Positions 46,118 to 54,571 of a DNA stretch of 64,000 nucleotides are shown in pieces. Each line of letters opens with the position of its first letter. The stretch's first letter is position 1. The position numbers were made by a program, and so were the translations under genes. The notes under the pieces were generated by a model. The model searched no databases, had not been told where the DNA came from, and was given only the letters and a program-made list of their open reading frames with translations. The stretch lies in the NCBI GenBank assembly GCA_964458705.1, contig CAYWKD010000007.1:1-64000 (forward strand), in the 5' to 3' direction. The DNA comes from JAAUTG01 sp964458705. Lineage in GTDB: Bacteria > Bacteroidota > Bacteroidia > Chitinophagales > Saprospiraceae.

Positions 46118-47080
46118 ATGAAAAAAATAATACTTATCCTCTGCATTGCGTTAGCTCATTTTTCTTTAAAAGCACAATTAACAGAAGAAGCAGTTTTTAC
46201 ACATTACAATTTGAATCCTTCATTGATTAATCCTGGAGCTTATGGCTTCAATGGTGGTTCGCAAGCCTTCATGAATATTCGATCTGGATGGACTGGATTT
46301 CCGGGTTCACCAAAGACTTACGCACTGTCATACAATGGTGCAATTGGAGATGTAATGGGCGTAGGAGCAAGCATATTATCAGAAAATGTAGCTGCCTTGA
46401 CTAATCTTAGGGTGCAAGGTGGTTTAAGTGCAAGATTTCAAATTTCTGATGACTTTACTATTGCAGGGGGATTAACGGGGGAAGTCAGTCAGCGCAGTAT
46501 TTCTGATGCTATTTTGCAAGATGACTTCTATGACCAAGGGGATGCCATTGTAGAAGGTAATATAGATGCCTCTCGTTTTTTTGATGCTAGTTTTGGCGTA
46601 TTTGGTCAGTACGGAAATACTTACGCTGGAGTGAGTCTGCCCAACTTAGTTGTTGCTAAACTAAGTGATATAAAAATAGCAAGTGATTCCACAGAAAATA
46701 AGCTCTCCTTCTTGAAATCTTATGCTGCGACTTTAGGGCATGAATTTGTCATTAATGACGATTTACAGATAGAACCTTCTGTCTTTTTTATCAAAATAGA
46801 AAATGCACCAATAAGGGCAGATATTAATATTTTGGCAAAATTCCTGGAAGAGAAATTTACGGCAGGGCTATCTTATCGCTACATGGAAGCCACCTTCGAT
46901 GATACTATGGGGGGACACGCAGGAGTGCTGCTTGGCTTCAAAGTGGCAGCTTTCAGTTTATACTATTCTTATGATGTTTCTTTTTTGAAGTTTCAAGAAT
47001 ACAACGGCGGTGGACATGAAGTAACGATTGGATTTGATTTTAAGAATAATAACGGAAATAGTCGAGTAAGTAATTTTTAA
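46118..47080 (+). CDS. PorP/SprF family T9SS-associated outer-membrane protein
   Basis: A 320-residue protein with a signal peptide (to LKAQ). It opens LTEEAVFTHYNLNPSLINPGAYG, the family's hallmark, contains RSGWTGFPGSPKTYALSYNG and ends with amphipathic strands of an outer-membrane barrel. PorP/SprF proteins are partners of giant T9SS type B adhesins and anchor them at the outer membrane. The gene follows the five-cohesin adhesin by 96 bases in the same direction, the standard adhesin-SprF order. It overlaps the convergent EI24-like gene by 4 bases. Confidence 0.9.
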   Translation: MKKIILILCIALAHFSLKAQLTEEAVFTHYNLNPSLINPGAYGFNGGSQAFMNIRSGWTGFPGSPKTYALSYNGAIGDVMGVGASILSENVAALTNLRVQGGLSARFQISDDFTIAGGLTGEVSQRSISDAILQDDFYDQGDAIVEGNIDASRFFDASFGVFGQYGNTYAGVSLPNLVVAKLSDIKIASDSTENKLSFLKSYAATLGHEFVINDDLQIEPSVFFIKIENAPIRADINILAKFLEEKFTAGLSYRYMEATFDDTMGGHAGVLLGFKVAAFSLYYSYDVSFLKFQEYNGGGHEVTIGFDFKNNNGNSRVSNF

Positions 47081-47820
47081 TTATTTAAGCGCTTTACTTT
47101 CTTTACTGTTTCTAAGGTGGCTGCAATTGTAGCTAGTGGTGGTGCGAAAAGAAAGCCAATTCCGCTTATGAATAGCCAAAGAAAGATAATACCATTTCCT
47201 ATAGCCAAACCTTTATTTTTTCTTACAAAGGCAATACTTTCGTTGAAATTGAAATGGCGTTCCATTGTGTAATCCATGTTACCAAAACCAGCATAGTAGG
47301 CTTGAATGACAAATATAAATATTGTAGTAAAGGGGCTAATAACTGGAAAGACAACTCCTATCCCCAATAGAATAAAGGTGTAAAGCAATTCCAACATAAT
47401 ATTTCGCAACGCCAATCTCAGACCACGCAGTAAATTTTTGGCAAATTGTGCCAACTTAAATTCATGGGTAACTCTTTGGCCAGCAAGATGACCTTCTATT
47501 TTCTCTGAGAGTGGGCTCATGAAAGGAGATACAACAACAAGTACAACGTGCTTGAATGCTAAAAAAGCAATTAAGGCAATGATAATGCCAACCAGAATAG
47601 AGCCAACTGCATCAACAACTCCTTCCCCACGCCACCTATACCATGAGGTGATCCACTCACCTATATTGTCAGCGTATTGAAAAATTAGCCATACAGCAAG
47701 CCCTCCGAATAATAGGCTGATAAATCCAGGTACAAAAACGTAGAACCACAATTTAAGCTCCCTTATTAGTCGAAAAGCCTTGCCGTAAGCCAATATAGAT
47801 TTGATAAATGAAGCGAGCAT
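47077..47820 (-). CDS. EI24 / CysZ-like membrane protein
   Basis: A 247-residue inner-membrane protein of the EI24 (CysZ-like) family. About four hydrophobic segments occur, near residues 27-50, 75-95, 135-165 and 205-235. The C-terminal part shows the family-type stretch VIQAYYAGFGNMDYTMERHFNFNESIAFVRKNKGLAIGNGIIF. Related CysZ proteins import sulfate, but the substrate here is not shown. It follows ricT by 43 bases on the same strand and may be co-transcribed with it. Confidence 0.8.
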   Translation of the reverse strand: MLASFIKSILAYGKAFRLIRELKLWFYVFVPGFISLLFGGLAVWLIFQYADNIGEWITSWYRWRGEGVVDAVGSILVGIIIALIAFLAFKHVVLVVVSPFMSPLSEKIEGHLAGQRVTHEFKLAQFAKNLLRGLRLALRNIMLELLYTFILLGIGVVFPVISPFTTIFIFVIQAYYAGFGNMDYTMERHFNFNESIAFVRKNKGLAIGNGIIFLWLFISGIGFLFAPPLATIAATLETVKKVKRLNN

Positions 47821-47863
47821 AGATGATTTTTTTCGTTAATCCATGGTGTTCATTCTGATATAT

Positions 47864-49036
47864 CTATTTCTTCGTGGGCTGGTTATTCTGATTATATCGT
47901 TTTCTACTACGGTTTTTATTCTTTTTTCGTCGCTTCTTTTTCTTTTCAGAGGGAAGTTCCACTGCACCTGTAACATCGCTAAAGTCTTTGAAGCTATCTA
48001 CTCCGTCTTCACTTATGCTTGCAAACTGGAGAGACTGTAAGTCCAAGGGCTTTTCTCCCTTTTTATTCATCTCTTTTATTTCTTTTACCTTGCTCACTTC
48101 CAATGGGTAAAATAGTCCTCTTCCATTCTCTTTGGCATAAACGAAGTACATCAGACGCTTGAAAATATCCGTTTTTACCAGTAGTGCTTTTCCAGCTTGA
48201 GTTTCAAGTGAATCTACACCTTTAGGAAATTCCTCTAAAGCATCCATGTAAGTATCTAGCTCGTAGTTTAAGCAACATTTTAGACGACCGCACTGTCCAG
48301 AAAGCTTAGCTTGGTTGATAGCAAGGTTCTGATATCTAGCAGCGGTGGTAGAAACTGATTTGAAGTCGGTTAGCCAAGTTGAACAGCAAAGTTCTCGTCC
48401 ACACGAACCAATGCCTCCTATTCTGGCTGATTCCTGCCTTGCTCCAATTTGACGCATTTCAATCTTGATCCGAAATTCTTTTGCATAGTTGCGAATGAGT
48501 TCGCGAAAATCAACTCGTCCATCTGCAGTGTAGTAAAAAGTAGCTTTGCGTTTATCACCCTGAAACTCTACATCACCAATTTTCATCTCTAAGCCTAACG
48601 ATCTAGCAATTACTCTAGCCTTTACCATTGTTGCGTGCTCCTCTGCCCTTGCTTCTTCCAATTTTTCTAAATCTCGCTCATTTGCTTTCCTTAATACATT
48701 TTGACTGATGGTATCTTCTCTTACTCGCTTTTTCTTTAATTGTAAGCGAACCAAATCTCCCGACAGTGAGACACGACCTATATCATAGCCATTGTTACTT
48801 TCCACTGCAACCATATCCCCTGAAATGGCTCTAGTATGAGTCGGGTTCTTGAAAAAATCTTTCCTTGCTCCATTTTTGAAACTTACTTCAACAATGTCGT
48901 AAGACTCAGGATCAAAAAAACTTTGCTTAGCTAACCAATCAAATGTATTTAAACGATTACAACCTCCACTTGAACAGCCTCCGTTGCTTTTGCATCCTTC
49001 TGGAGACGATCCTGTTGCACATCCCTGACAACCCAT
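47864..49036 (-). CDS. ricT: PSP1-domain protein, RicT-like
   Basis: A 390-residue protein of the PSP1/RicT family. After a Cys-rich start (MGCQGCATGSS; six Cys in 26 residues) the PSP1 core begins at DIVEVSFKNGARKDFFKNP. It has the conserved Cys cluster GGIGSCGRELCCSTWL, then GQCGRLKCCLNYELDTY, which in RicT relatives helps hold an Fe-S cluster; in Bacillus, RicT acts in a complex with RicA and RicF that affects mRNA maturation and development. Partners are not seen here. The tail is a Lys/Arg-rich stretch. holB lies just upstream on the same strand, the usual Bacteroidota pairing. Confidence 0.85.
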   Translation of the reverse strand: MGCQGCATGSSPEGCKSNGGCSSGGCNRLNTFDWLAKQSFFDPESYDIVEVSFKNGARKDFFKNPTHTRAISGDMVAVESNNGYDIGRVSLSGDLVRLQLKKKRVREDTISQNVLRKANERDLEKLEEARAEEHATMVKARVIARSLGLEMKIGDVEFQGDKRKATFYYTADGRVDFRELIRNYAKEFRIKIEMRQIGARQESARIGGIGSCGRELCCSTWLTDFKSVSTTAARYQNLAINQAKLSGQCGRLKCCLNYELDTYMDALEEFPKGVDSLETQAGKALLVKTDIFKRLMYFVYAKENGRGLFYPLEVSKVKEIKEMNKKGEKPLDLQSLQFASISEDGVDSFKDFSDVTGAVELPSEKKKKRRKKNKNRSRKRYNQNNQPTKK

Positions 49037-49225
49037 ATTTATTATATATGTTTGAAGGCAAGTTGATTGAAGTATATTTAATGAACTACTTTAGCTTATC
49101 TATTTTAAGTGTATCATAGTTTTCTGCTGCACACTCTTAATCTCTTCAATCAAATAATTTAACAGCTACAATAGATTTTAACCAAACTACTCTGAGTAAT
49201 CAATCATTCCCTAAAATCCTTATAA

Positions 49226-50359
49226 CTATTTATAACTTGAACTTACCTTTTGATTTCTTAAAAAATTGTTCATTTGCAAACTAGCATCCAAAAATAATAC
49301 TTTTGGATGAGCATTGCGCTCAATATAGAAACTTAATTGATTTAATAGCGTTACGATCTCCTCAATCTGATCAAAATTAATAATCTGCTTAAATTTTATA
49401 GCCGTTTGACGTTCGGCATCTGTCAATCTAACGCCACTTAATTCATTAGTAGTACACAAATACAAATACTCACGCATGAAGTGTAGTGCATAGCGCAAGA
49501 AAAATTTTTGATGCTCTCTGCCAAACTTTGCAAATCGTTCTACCCATTGTACCAACTCAACGCTATTCCCTCTGTAACATTTTCTCATCCATTCTAAAAA
49601 TAATATCGCATTGTCATTATCTATCTGTTTTAATAGTTTCAGTGCTTCGTTGAAATTGCCATCAGCTAGTTGTGAAATCTGAAATGCTCTATTTTCATCA
49701 ATGCCTCGCCTGACTAAGCCCTCTTTTACTTGTTCATCAGAAAGTGAACGGAGTCTGATTATTTGACACCTTGAGAGAATAGTATTTAAAATTAGCTCAG
49801 CATTTTCAGCTACTAACAAGAATAAAGTATCTTCTGGTGGCTCTTCTATTAGTTTTAACAATCTATTACCTTCCTTTCCTAAATATTCAGGTAACCACAT
49901 AATCAATACTTTATGCTTACCTTCGAAGGACTTTAGGCTTAACTTTCGGATAATATTCAAGCATTCTTCCTTATTAATATTTCCTTGCTTATTCTCAGCA
50001 CCAATCATTTGAAGCCACTCAAAGATAGCTGGATAAGTATGTTCACTCAACATGACCCGCCACTGCTCTAGGAATTGATCGCTCTTCACATTAGTACCCA
50101 CAGTGGGAAAAGAAAAGTGAATATCTGGATGTATCCATTTGGCAGCTTTGATGCAATTGGTACATCTGCCACAAGGCTCACCTTCTTTTTTCTGTTGGCA
50201 TAATACATATTGTGCAAAAGCTAGTGCCAAACCCAATTTTCCAGACCCTTCTTTGCCTACAAAAAGCAAGGCATGTGGCATTCTATCAGAAGCCACCATT
50301 TGTAATAGCTGATCTTTTGCTACGCTTTGTCCAATAACATCTTTGAATTGCATATTCAA
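49226..50359 (-). CDS. holB: DNA polymerase III subunit delta'
   Basis: A 377-residue clamp-loader subunit. The start MNMQFKDVIGQ could also be the second Met. It has the AAA-like fold with a P-loop relic GKEGSGKLGLALAF in which the usual Ser/Thr after GK is Leu, the zinc-binding Cys set CQQKKEGEPCGRCTNC, and LLKLIEEPPEDTLFLLVAE (the conserved 'EEPP' switch) and SRCQIIRLRSL. Delta' is the stationary, non-hydrolysing part of the loader, so the altered P-loop is expected. ricT follows 189 bases downstream. Confidence 0.92.
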   Translation of the reverse strand: MNMQFKDVIGQSVAKDQLLQMVASDRMPHALLFVGKEGSGKLGLALAFAQYVLCQQKKEGEPCGRCTNCIKAAKWIHPDIHFSFPTVGTNVKSDQFLEQWRVMLSEHTYPAIFEWLQMIGAENKQGNINKEECLNIIRKLSLKSFEGKHKVLIMWLPEYLGKEGNRLLKLIEEPPEDTLFLLVAENAELILNTILSRCQIIRLRSLSDEQVKEGLVRRGIDENRAFQISQLADGNFNEALKLLKQIDNDNAILFLEWMRKCYRGNSVELVQWVERFAKFGREHQKFFLRYALHFMREYLYLCTTNELSGVRLTDAERQTAIKFKQIINFDQIEEIVTLLNQLSFYIERNAHPKVLFLDASLQMNNFLRNQKVSSSYK

Positions 50360-50384
50360 TAATTGAGCATACTCAGTACAAATA

Positions 50385-50392
50385 CAAAATTA
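50385..50392 (-). promoter_or_regulatory. -7 element upstream of holB
   Basis: On the minus strand TAATTTTG matches TAnnTTTG, 26 bases before the holB start. No TTTG box is seen at -33. Confidence 0.35.
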
Positions 50393-50546
50393 GAAAAATA
50401 TTTTACGGCGTCTTTAGATTTTTTTATTTCCATTGAGAGCTAGCGTAATTTGCTTATTTACAATCTTTTGAATAAAAAATACAACATAGATAAAAGTAAA
50501 AAATGTCAGGTTGATGATATTTAACAGTCATACTGATCAAAATTAA

Positions 50547-50578
50547 TTTGCATTGTATTGATATTTAATTTACATTTG
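50547..50578 (+). promoter_or_regulatory. Complete Bacteroidota-type promoter TTTG-n20-TACATTTG
   Basis: TTTG at 50547-50550, a 20-base spacer and TACATTTG at 50571-50578 match both -33 and -7 boxes of the Bacteroidota primary sigma factor. A start near 50585 is predicted. A second -7 match (TATATTTG, 50636-50643) lies further on. No protein gene follows; instead a terminator occurs at 50706-50743. Confidence 0.6.
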
Positions 50579-50584
50579 TGGCAT

Positions 50585-50743
50585 AAGTTATTCAAAAAAA
50601 GAATAAAAAAGTATGCAGCTAAAGTGAAAATTAACTATATTTGCATTCCAATAGAGAAAAGGTTTTAGAAAGCTATAAAGATTTTGGTTTTTTGGGGTTA
50701 TACATGGTGAGTACTCGTTATCTCTAACGAGGCTCACCTTTTT
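50585..50743 (+). ncRNA. Candidate small RNA between holB and tRNA-Met
   Basis: The DNA from a consensus promoter (50547-50578) or an alternative one (50636-50643) to an intrinsic terminator at 50706-50743 has no open frame worth naming. The predicted transcripts are about 160 or about 95 bases. The 3' end is a two-part hairpin (GGTGAG/CTCACC and CTCGTTA/TAACGAG) followed by five T. The tRNA has its own promoter downstream. I cannot assign an RNA family; 6S-like size is noted only as a possibility. Confidence 0.5.
50706..50743 (+). terminator. Intrinsic terminator of the candidate small RNA
   Basis: GGTGAG (50706-50711) pairs with CTCACC (50733-50738), CTCGTTA (50714-50720) with TAACGAG (50725-50731); loop TCTC; TTTTT at 50739-50743. 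Small internal loop TA/G. Confidence 0.7.
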
Positions 50744-50763
50744 AGTTTATGATAATCACCAAG

Positions 50764-50794
50764 TTGCTTATTCAGCAGAGATGTTTTATATTTA
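50764..50794 (+). promoter_or_regulatory. Probable tRNA-Met promoter
   Basis: TTG (50764-50766), 20-base spacer, TATATTTA (50787-50794; one mismatch to TAnnTTTG). A start near 50801 is compatible with a tRNA 5' end at 50810. Confidence 0.45.
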
Positions 50795-50809
50795 CATATT
50801 TTTTGAAAT

Positions 50810-50886
50810 GGCGCGGTAGCTCAGCCGGTTAGAGCGCAGGATTCATAATCCTGAGGTCGGGGGTTCGAGCCCCCCCCACGCTACCA
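50810..50886 (+). tRNA. tRNA-Met (anticodon CAT)
   Basis: A 77-base tRNA: D arm AGCTCAG...GAGC, anticodon stem CAGGA/TCCTG enclosing loop TTCATAA (anticodon CAT), T arm GGGGG-TTCGAGC-CCCCC and an encoded CCA. CAT is read as elongator Met; a lysidine-modified Ile tRNA cannot be excluded from the sequence. The acceptor stem (GGCGCGG with CCACGCT) has G1-U72 and a C5-A68 mismatch. Initiator-type features (C1-A72) are absent. Confidence 0.9.
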
Positions 50887-50896
50887 ATTAGTTTAA

Positions 50897-50941
50897 AGTG
50901 AAAGCCGAATCATTGGTTATTGATTCGGCTTTCACTATTTT
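50897..50941. terminator. Strong bidirectional terminator after the tRNA
   Basis: A 16-bp perfect stem (50897-50912 with 50921-50936) with an 8-base loop, followed by ATTTTTATTT. It serves the tRNA on the plus strand and, since it starts right at the stop of the convergent gene, probably that gene too. Confidence 0.85.
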
Positions 50942-51900
50942 TATTTATTGAACTGCCTTTTTTTCCATTTTTGAATTCTATCTAGCCATTGATACCTGTT
51001 GCTATGATATTTCCAAATGAAAAAATAGGGAACTTGTATTGCACCAAATTGTAAACGAATTCTCTCAATATTTTGAAGCATACTACCTTCAAAGTCAAAG
51101 CAAGATAAATTGAGTTGCTGAGCTGTATATTGAATAGCATGCCAGACAAGCAGGATACTTGCGCCACTATTTCTAAATTGTGGGTCATCACCCGAAAGAT
51201 GATAATAGCTTCTCTGCCGATCCCAAATTAGATAAGCAACCGAATGAATTTGTTGCTTCGCATCAATGGCATAGAATATCTTTCTGGCATTCTGCTGAGC
51301 GAGTGAAGCATCGTACTGTAAAAATTCAGCTAAATTATAAGGCATATTTAATCCCTGTCGGTCAAAGCTCTTTTGATGAATCGCATAAAATTTTTTGGGA
51401 TCTAAGTCTTCTAGTATGGTTAACTGAGTCGTTGCTTTTTTGATATTTCGTCGTATATTTCTGTTAAAATTATGATAAGTAACCTCCAAATCTTGAATAT
51501 TATGGAGGCGATAAGTGTAAAGTGTAGTTTGTTTAAACCCTTCCCAGTAGAAGGGAAGCCAATTGGTAACATAGGGTGAAAAATTCTGTTTGAAGCCATC
51601 ATTTTTAGGTAAATGTTCGATGAACTTTTGAAAGGCTTGATGTTCTTTTTTTAGTACCCGATGAGCGGAAGCGAGATGAATACCACTATGCTTTACAAAA
51701 GGAGGCATAGTAATATAATTCATTCCAAAACGCCTTTTCTCAAAGTAGGGGAGTACGCCAATTGGCACATTATTTTCTATTAATACCAAGCATAACCAGT
51801 CGCACACACCGTCTAAATACCAAGGTTGAAAGAAAATTGGCAAATCCTTATTGGTATCGCAAAAGGCTTGATAATCGTATTTGGAAGTGCTTACAGTCAA
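50941..51900 (-). CDS. FemAB/GNAT-like acyltransferase
   Basis: A 319-residue protein of the GNAT (Acetyltransf_6/FemAB-like) type. The N-terminal half has the opening PIFFQPWYLDGVCDWL and the central NFNRNIRRNIKKA. The C-terminal half carries the GNAT core: FYAIDAKQQIHSVAYLIWDRQRSYYHLSGDD, then NSGASILLVWHAIQYTAQQLNLSCFDFEGSML. Such proteins transfer aminoacyl or acetyl groups, some in cell-wall or capsule building, and their substrate is unknown here. No signal peptide. Single gene between the tRNA and a lipoprotein gene. Confidence 0.75.
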   Translation of the reverse strand: MTVSTSKYDYQAFCDTNKDLPIFFQPWYLDGVCDWLCLVLIENNVPIGVLPYFEKRRFGMNYITMPPFVKHSGIHLASAHRVLKKEHQAFQKFIEHLPKNDGFKQNFSPYVTNWLPFYWEGFKQTTLYTYRLHNIQDLEVTYHNFNRNIRRNIKKATTQLTILEDLDPKKFYAIHQKSFDRQGLNMPYNLAEFLQYDASLAQQNARKIFYAIDAKQQIHSVAYLIWDRQRSYYHLSGDDPQFRNSGASILLVWHAIQYTAQQLNLSCFDFEGSMLQNIERIRLQFGAIQVPYFFIWKYHSNRYQWLDRIQKWKKRQFNK

Positions 51901-52054
51901 TGATTTAAGTTTTTATTTCCATTCTTAACACTTTTTTGCATTACTTCTTGATGCTTTAAAGTGCGTTAATTTAGGGTTAAATACTTACTGCAATTAGCTA
52001 TAGCTTGAGTATTAATAGTTATTATTGAGCATGAATCAAAAGTAATTAATCTGT

Positions 52055-52594
52055 ATGAAAAAGATAGTATTTATGACATTGGCAGCCTCTTTTTTCTTGG
52101 CTTCTTGCGGACCTACTTTAAAGCCATTTACTCAGCGACTGTACGAACAAAATGGTTGGTCAGAAAATGATCTGAAGCGCATTCAGTTTTACTTATCAGA
52201 AGATATTGTGCTGAGGCGAGATGACACAAACCGCTCTCAATCTAGCATTCAAGATGGAGAGATTCAAATTGTGGAAGGTGGTTCAGTAGAAAAAGTAGTA
52301 ATTAGAAAAGGTACTCCTGGTGTATTTGTTTTCAGTCCTAAAGCTAATCGTTTTGCTATTAGTTTTGATAAAGATGACGATAAATATTTAATGTTCGGCC
52401 CCAATCCTAAAGCCAACAATCGCTATTTGATTTTAGCATCAGAGTGGAGAAAGGGGAATGGAATTCTCACTTACAATGGCAGACGCTACCGAATTGATGA
52501 TAGCGATGCGTATGCTGCTTTGATGGTTGACTTAAAAAAAGTTCGTCGTATGAACGTCAAGTCAAGCACGGCTAGTGGTCGTAGAATTGATTAA
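52055..52594 (+). CDS. Hypothetical lipoprotein
   Basis: A 179-residue protein with a clear lipoprotein signal (ASFFLASCGP, lipid on the Cys near residue 18). The mature part is a beta-rich domain: LKRIQFYLSEDIVLRRDD, FAISFDKDDDKYLMFGPN, GILTYNGRRYRI, and a Lys/Arg-rich tail. A family of this shape occurs widely in Bacteroidota without an assigned role. It probably faces the periplasm. Convergent with the aminotransferase gene. Confidence 0.6.
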   Translation: MKKIVFMTLAASFFLASCGPTLKPFTQRLYEQNGWSENDLKRIQFYLSEDIVLRRDDTNRSQSSIQDGEIQIVEGGSVEKVVIRKGTPGVFVFSPKANRFAISFDKDDDKYLMFGPNPKANNRYLILASEWRKGNGILTYNGRRYRIDDSDAYAALMVDLKKVRRMNVKSSTASGRRID

Positions 52595-52619
52595 GTCCTT
52601 TTTTAGAAACAGCCGTATC

Positions 52620-52649
52620 CTATCCAGCAGCGCAACAGTTGCTGGATAG
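52620..52649. terminator. Hairpin between convergent genes
   Basis: CTATCCAGCA (52620-52629) pairs with TGCTGGATAG (52640-52649), 10 bp with a 10-base loop, between the lipoprotein gene and the aminotransferase gene. T tracts are weak on both sides. Confidence 0.5.
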
Positions 52650-52666
52650 TTAGAAGATATGGAAAT

Positions 52667-53992
52667 TTACTGAACCATTCGTTTTTTCTTAACAAATACA
52701 ATCAATCGCTGTATTGCTACCTCTAGGTCGGATTGTTCGAAGCAAGTGTAAACCATTCTAAAAAGTCCTCGCTTGGTATGTCCGAACCCTTGTCCAGGCG
52801 TAAGTAGAATGCCTGTTTCCTTATAAAACGCTAGCCAAAAATCATCTTCGGCATCTTGAGTATTGGCGGATAAAAATTCTGACAAATCTAACCAAATAAA
52901 TAAACTACCTCTGGATGGCACATAATCAATATTTAGTGCTTTTAGCTGCTGAACGACAGTTACATAAGATTCAGTGAGTAGCCGTTGATTTTCAGCAATA
53001 TAACGCTGTACAAATCGGCTGTCTTTCAATACTTCTTGTACTATCCACTGAGCATAATTAGACACTAAGTGCGAATAGTTCAAATTCTCGTAAGCCTGTA
53101 AAAAAGCCCTATTTAAAGAATAGACCAAACCAATCCTAAAGCCCGAAATGCCAAAGTCTTTTGAAAAGGCGTACCACAAATGTAGATAGCTACTTTTTTG
53201 CTGCTCCATAATTTGGGCAAATGAAATAAACGGTATTTCTTGATTGTAGTCCACTTGAATATCAGGATGTTTTGTATTAATTAATGACAAGCCATAAATT
53301 TCATTTACAATCAGATGAATTCTCTGTTGCATACACCAATCTGCAATGGTCTGAAGTTGCTCAAAAGTGTACATTCTTCCAGTTGGATTGTCGGGAGTGG
53401 TGAGTACGAGCATCTTAAACTGCTTGCCTTTTGCTTCAATCTCTTTTTTAGCCTTTTCTAAGTGATTTATATTTAGTAAAAATCCAGATTTAATGTCTGC
53501 TAAATTATGATGTGTAATGAGGTCGTACCGCTCCATACCTGCAATATTTCCGATGTCTTGTTTATAGACTGGATAGCAAGGAGTGGGAAAAACAGCTACA
53601 TCACCTGAATCTGCTAGGATAAGCGAAGTCATCTCTACTACACTGGTCGCCCCTGCTGAAAAAGCTAAATTTTCAGGATCAATTGGACATTTGGTGAGAA
53701 ACTGTGCCATGAAAGTTGCCACAGCTTGTCGGAAGCTTGGTGCGCCTTTGCCGGAAGTATAAGCAGCTACCCAATCTGGAATTTGTTGGTTCTGATGGAT
53801 TTGCGCCATTTTTTCACTCAATAAATGCCAGACTAACTTATTCTCTGCTATATTCAAGGGAAATGTACCTGATGGATTATATTTTGGATCGTACAGGTTT
53901 TCAGTGGCTTCAAAGTAGGCTTCCATATCTACTCTCAGCACGGTTTGAGCAGCATTATTTCCTCTGTTCGATAAACTAGATATAGGTGTCAT
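52667..53992 (-). CDS. Class I/II PLP-dependent aminotransferase
   Basis: A 441-residue fold-type I aminotransferase. The PLP-binding lysine is Lys278 in FSKDFGISGFRIGLVYS; the other family motifs are SAGATSVVEMTSLIL (PLP phosphate loop), VLTTPDNPTGRMY and NEIYGLSLIN. The frame reaches a TTG at 54007, but the ATG at 53992 is preferred: it follows a -7 element (54018-54025) at a suitable distance. Substrate is not clear; the layout resembles the ACC-synthase-like branch. No pathway genes nearby. It is divergent from the gene at 54034. Confidence 0.85.
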   Translation of the reverse strand: MTPISSLSNRGNNAAQTVLRVDMEAYFEATENLYDPKYNPSGTFPLNIAENKLVWHLLSEKMAQIHQNQQIPDWVAAYTSGKGAPSFRQAVATFMAQFLTKCPIDPENLAFSAGATSVVEMTSLILADSGDVAVFPTPCYPVYKQDIGNIAGMERYDLITHHNLADIKSGFLLNINHLEKAKKEIEAKGKQFKMLVLTTPDNPTGRMYTFEQLQTIADWCMQQRIHLIVNEIYGLSLINTKHPDIQVDYNQEIPFISFAQIMEQQKSSYLHLWYAFSKDFGISGFRIGLVYSLNRAFLQAYENLNYSHLVSNYAQWIVQEVLKDSRFVQRYIAENQRLLTESYVTVVQQLKALNIDYVPSRGSLFIWLDLSEFLSANTQDAEDDFWLAFYKETGILLTPGQGFGHTKRGLFRMVYTCFEQSDLEVAIQRLIVFVKKKRMVQ

Positions 53993-54017
53993 AGTGTTTG
54001 AGTTCAAGATTTAAAAA

Positions 54018-54025
54018 CAAAGATA
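54018..54025 (-). promoter_or_regulatory. -7 element upstream of the aminotransferase
   Basis: Minus strand reads TATCTTTG, an exact TAnnTTTG match, giving an 18-25 base leader to the ATG at 53992. Confidence 0.35.
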
Positions 54026-54033
54026 ATAATAGT

Positions 54034-54516
54034 ATGACAGCATACGAATCATTGCCAGACAGCACCAAAGTTTGGATTTACCAAGCGAATCGTCCATTCA
54101 CGGAAGAAGAATTAAAGGAAGTAAAGCATTACTTACAGCAGTTTGCCGACCAGTGGGTAAGTCATAATCGCGCTTTGCGTTCTTTTGCCGATGTGCTGCA
54201 TCATCGTTTTATAGTGTTGATGGTGGATGAAAGCCAAGCAGGTGCAAGTGGTTGTTCTATTGATAGCTCGGTTCATTTTCTTCAAAAACTTGCTGCTCAC
54301 TTTAGAGTGGACTTATTCGATCGTTTGACCTTTGCGTACAAAGAAAATGGAGCGGTGAAAACTGCACACAAAGACCAATTTACTGAGCTATACAAAAAAG
54401 GTGTCATCTCAGCAGATACCTTTGTTTTCGATAATTTAGTGAAGACTAAAGCAGATTTTGAAAGGCAGTGGATTAAGCCATTACGGGACAGTTGGCACGC
54501 TAATTTTGTAGGATGA
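54034..54516 (+). CDS. Conserved Bacteroidota protein, often misnamed 'ABC transporter ATPase'
   Basis: A 160-residue soluble protein from the ATG at 54034; a longer frame from the TTG at 53998 would run into the divergent promoter, so the shorter start is used. It opens SLPDSTKVWIYQANRPFT, has the FADQWVSHNRALRSFADVLHHRFIVLMVDE segment and the ASGCSIDSSVHFLQKL stretch. These are typical of a small family in Bacteroidota that databases sometimes call ABC transporter ATPase although it has no Walker motifs. Function unknown. Confidence 0.7.
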   Translation: MTAYESLPDSTKVWIYQANRPFTEEELKEVKHYLQQFADQWVSHNRALRSFADVLHHRFIVLMVDESQAGASGCSIDSSVHFLQKLAAHFRVDLFDRLTFAYKENGAVKTAHKDQFTELYKKGVISADTFVFDNLVKTKADFERQWIKPLRDSWHANFVG

Positions 54517-54571
54517 TTGGTATGTTGAACGCTAGATACTCCCTACGATGGACTAATATCTAGCATTTAGG

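Noticed and set aside
49226..50359. Broken P-loop in delta' as a sign of a degraded gene
   Set aside because: Delta' subunits normally lack a functional Walker A; the rest of the protein is intact.
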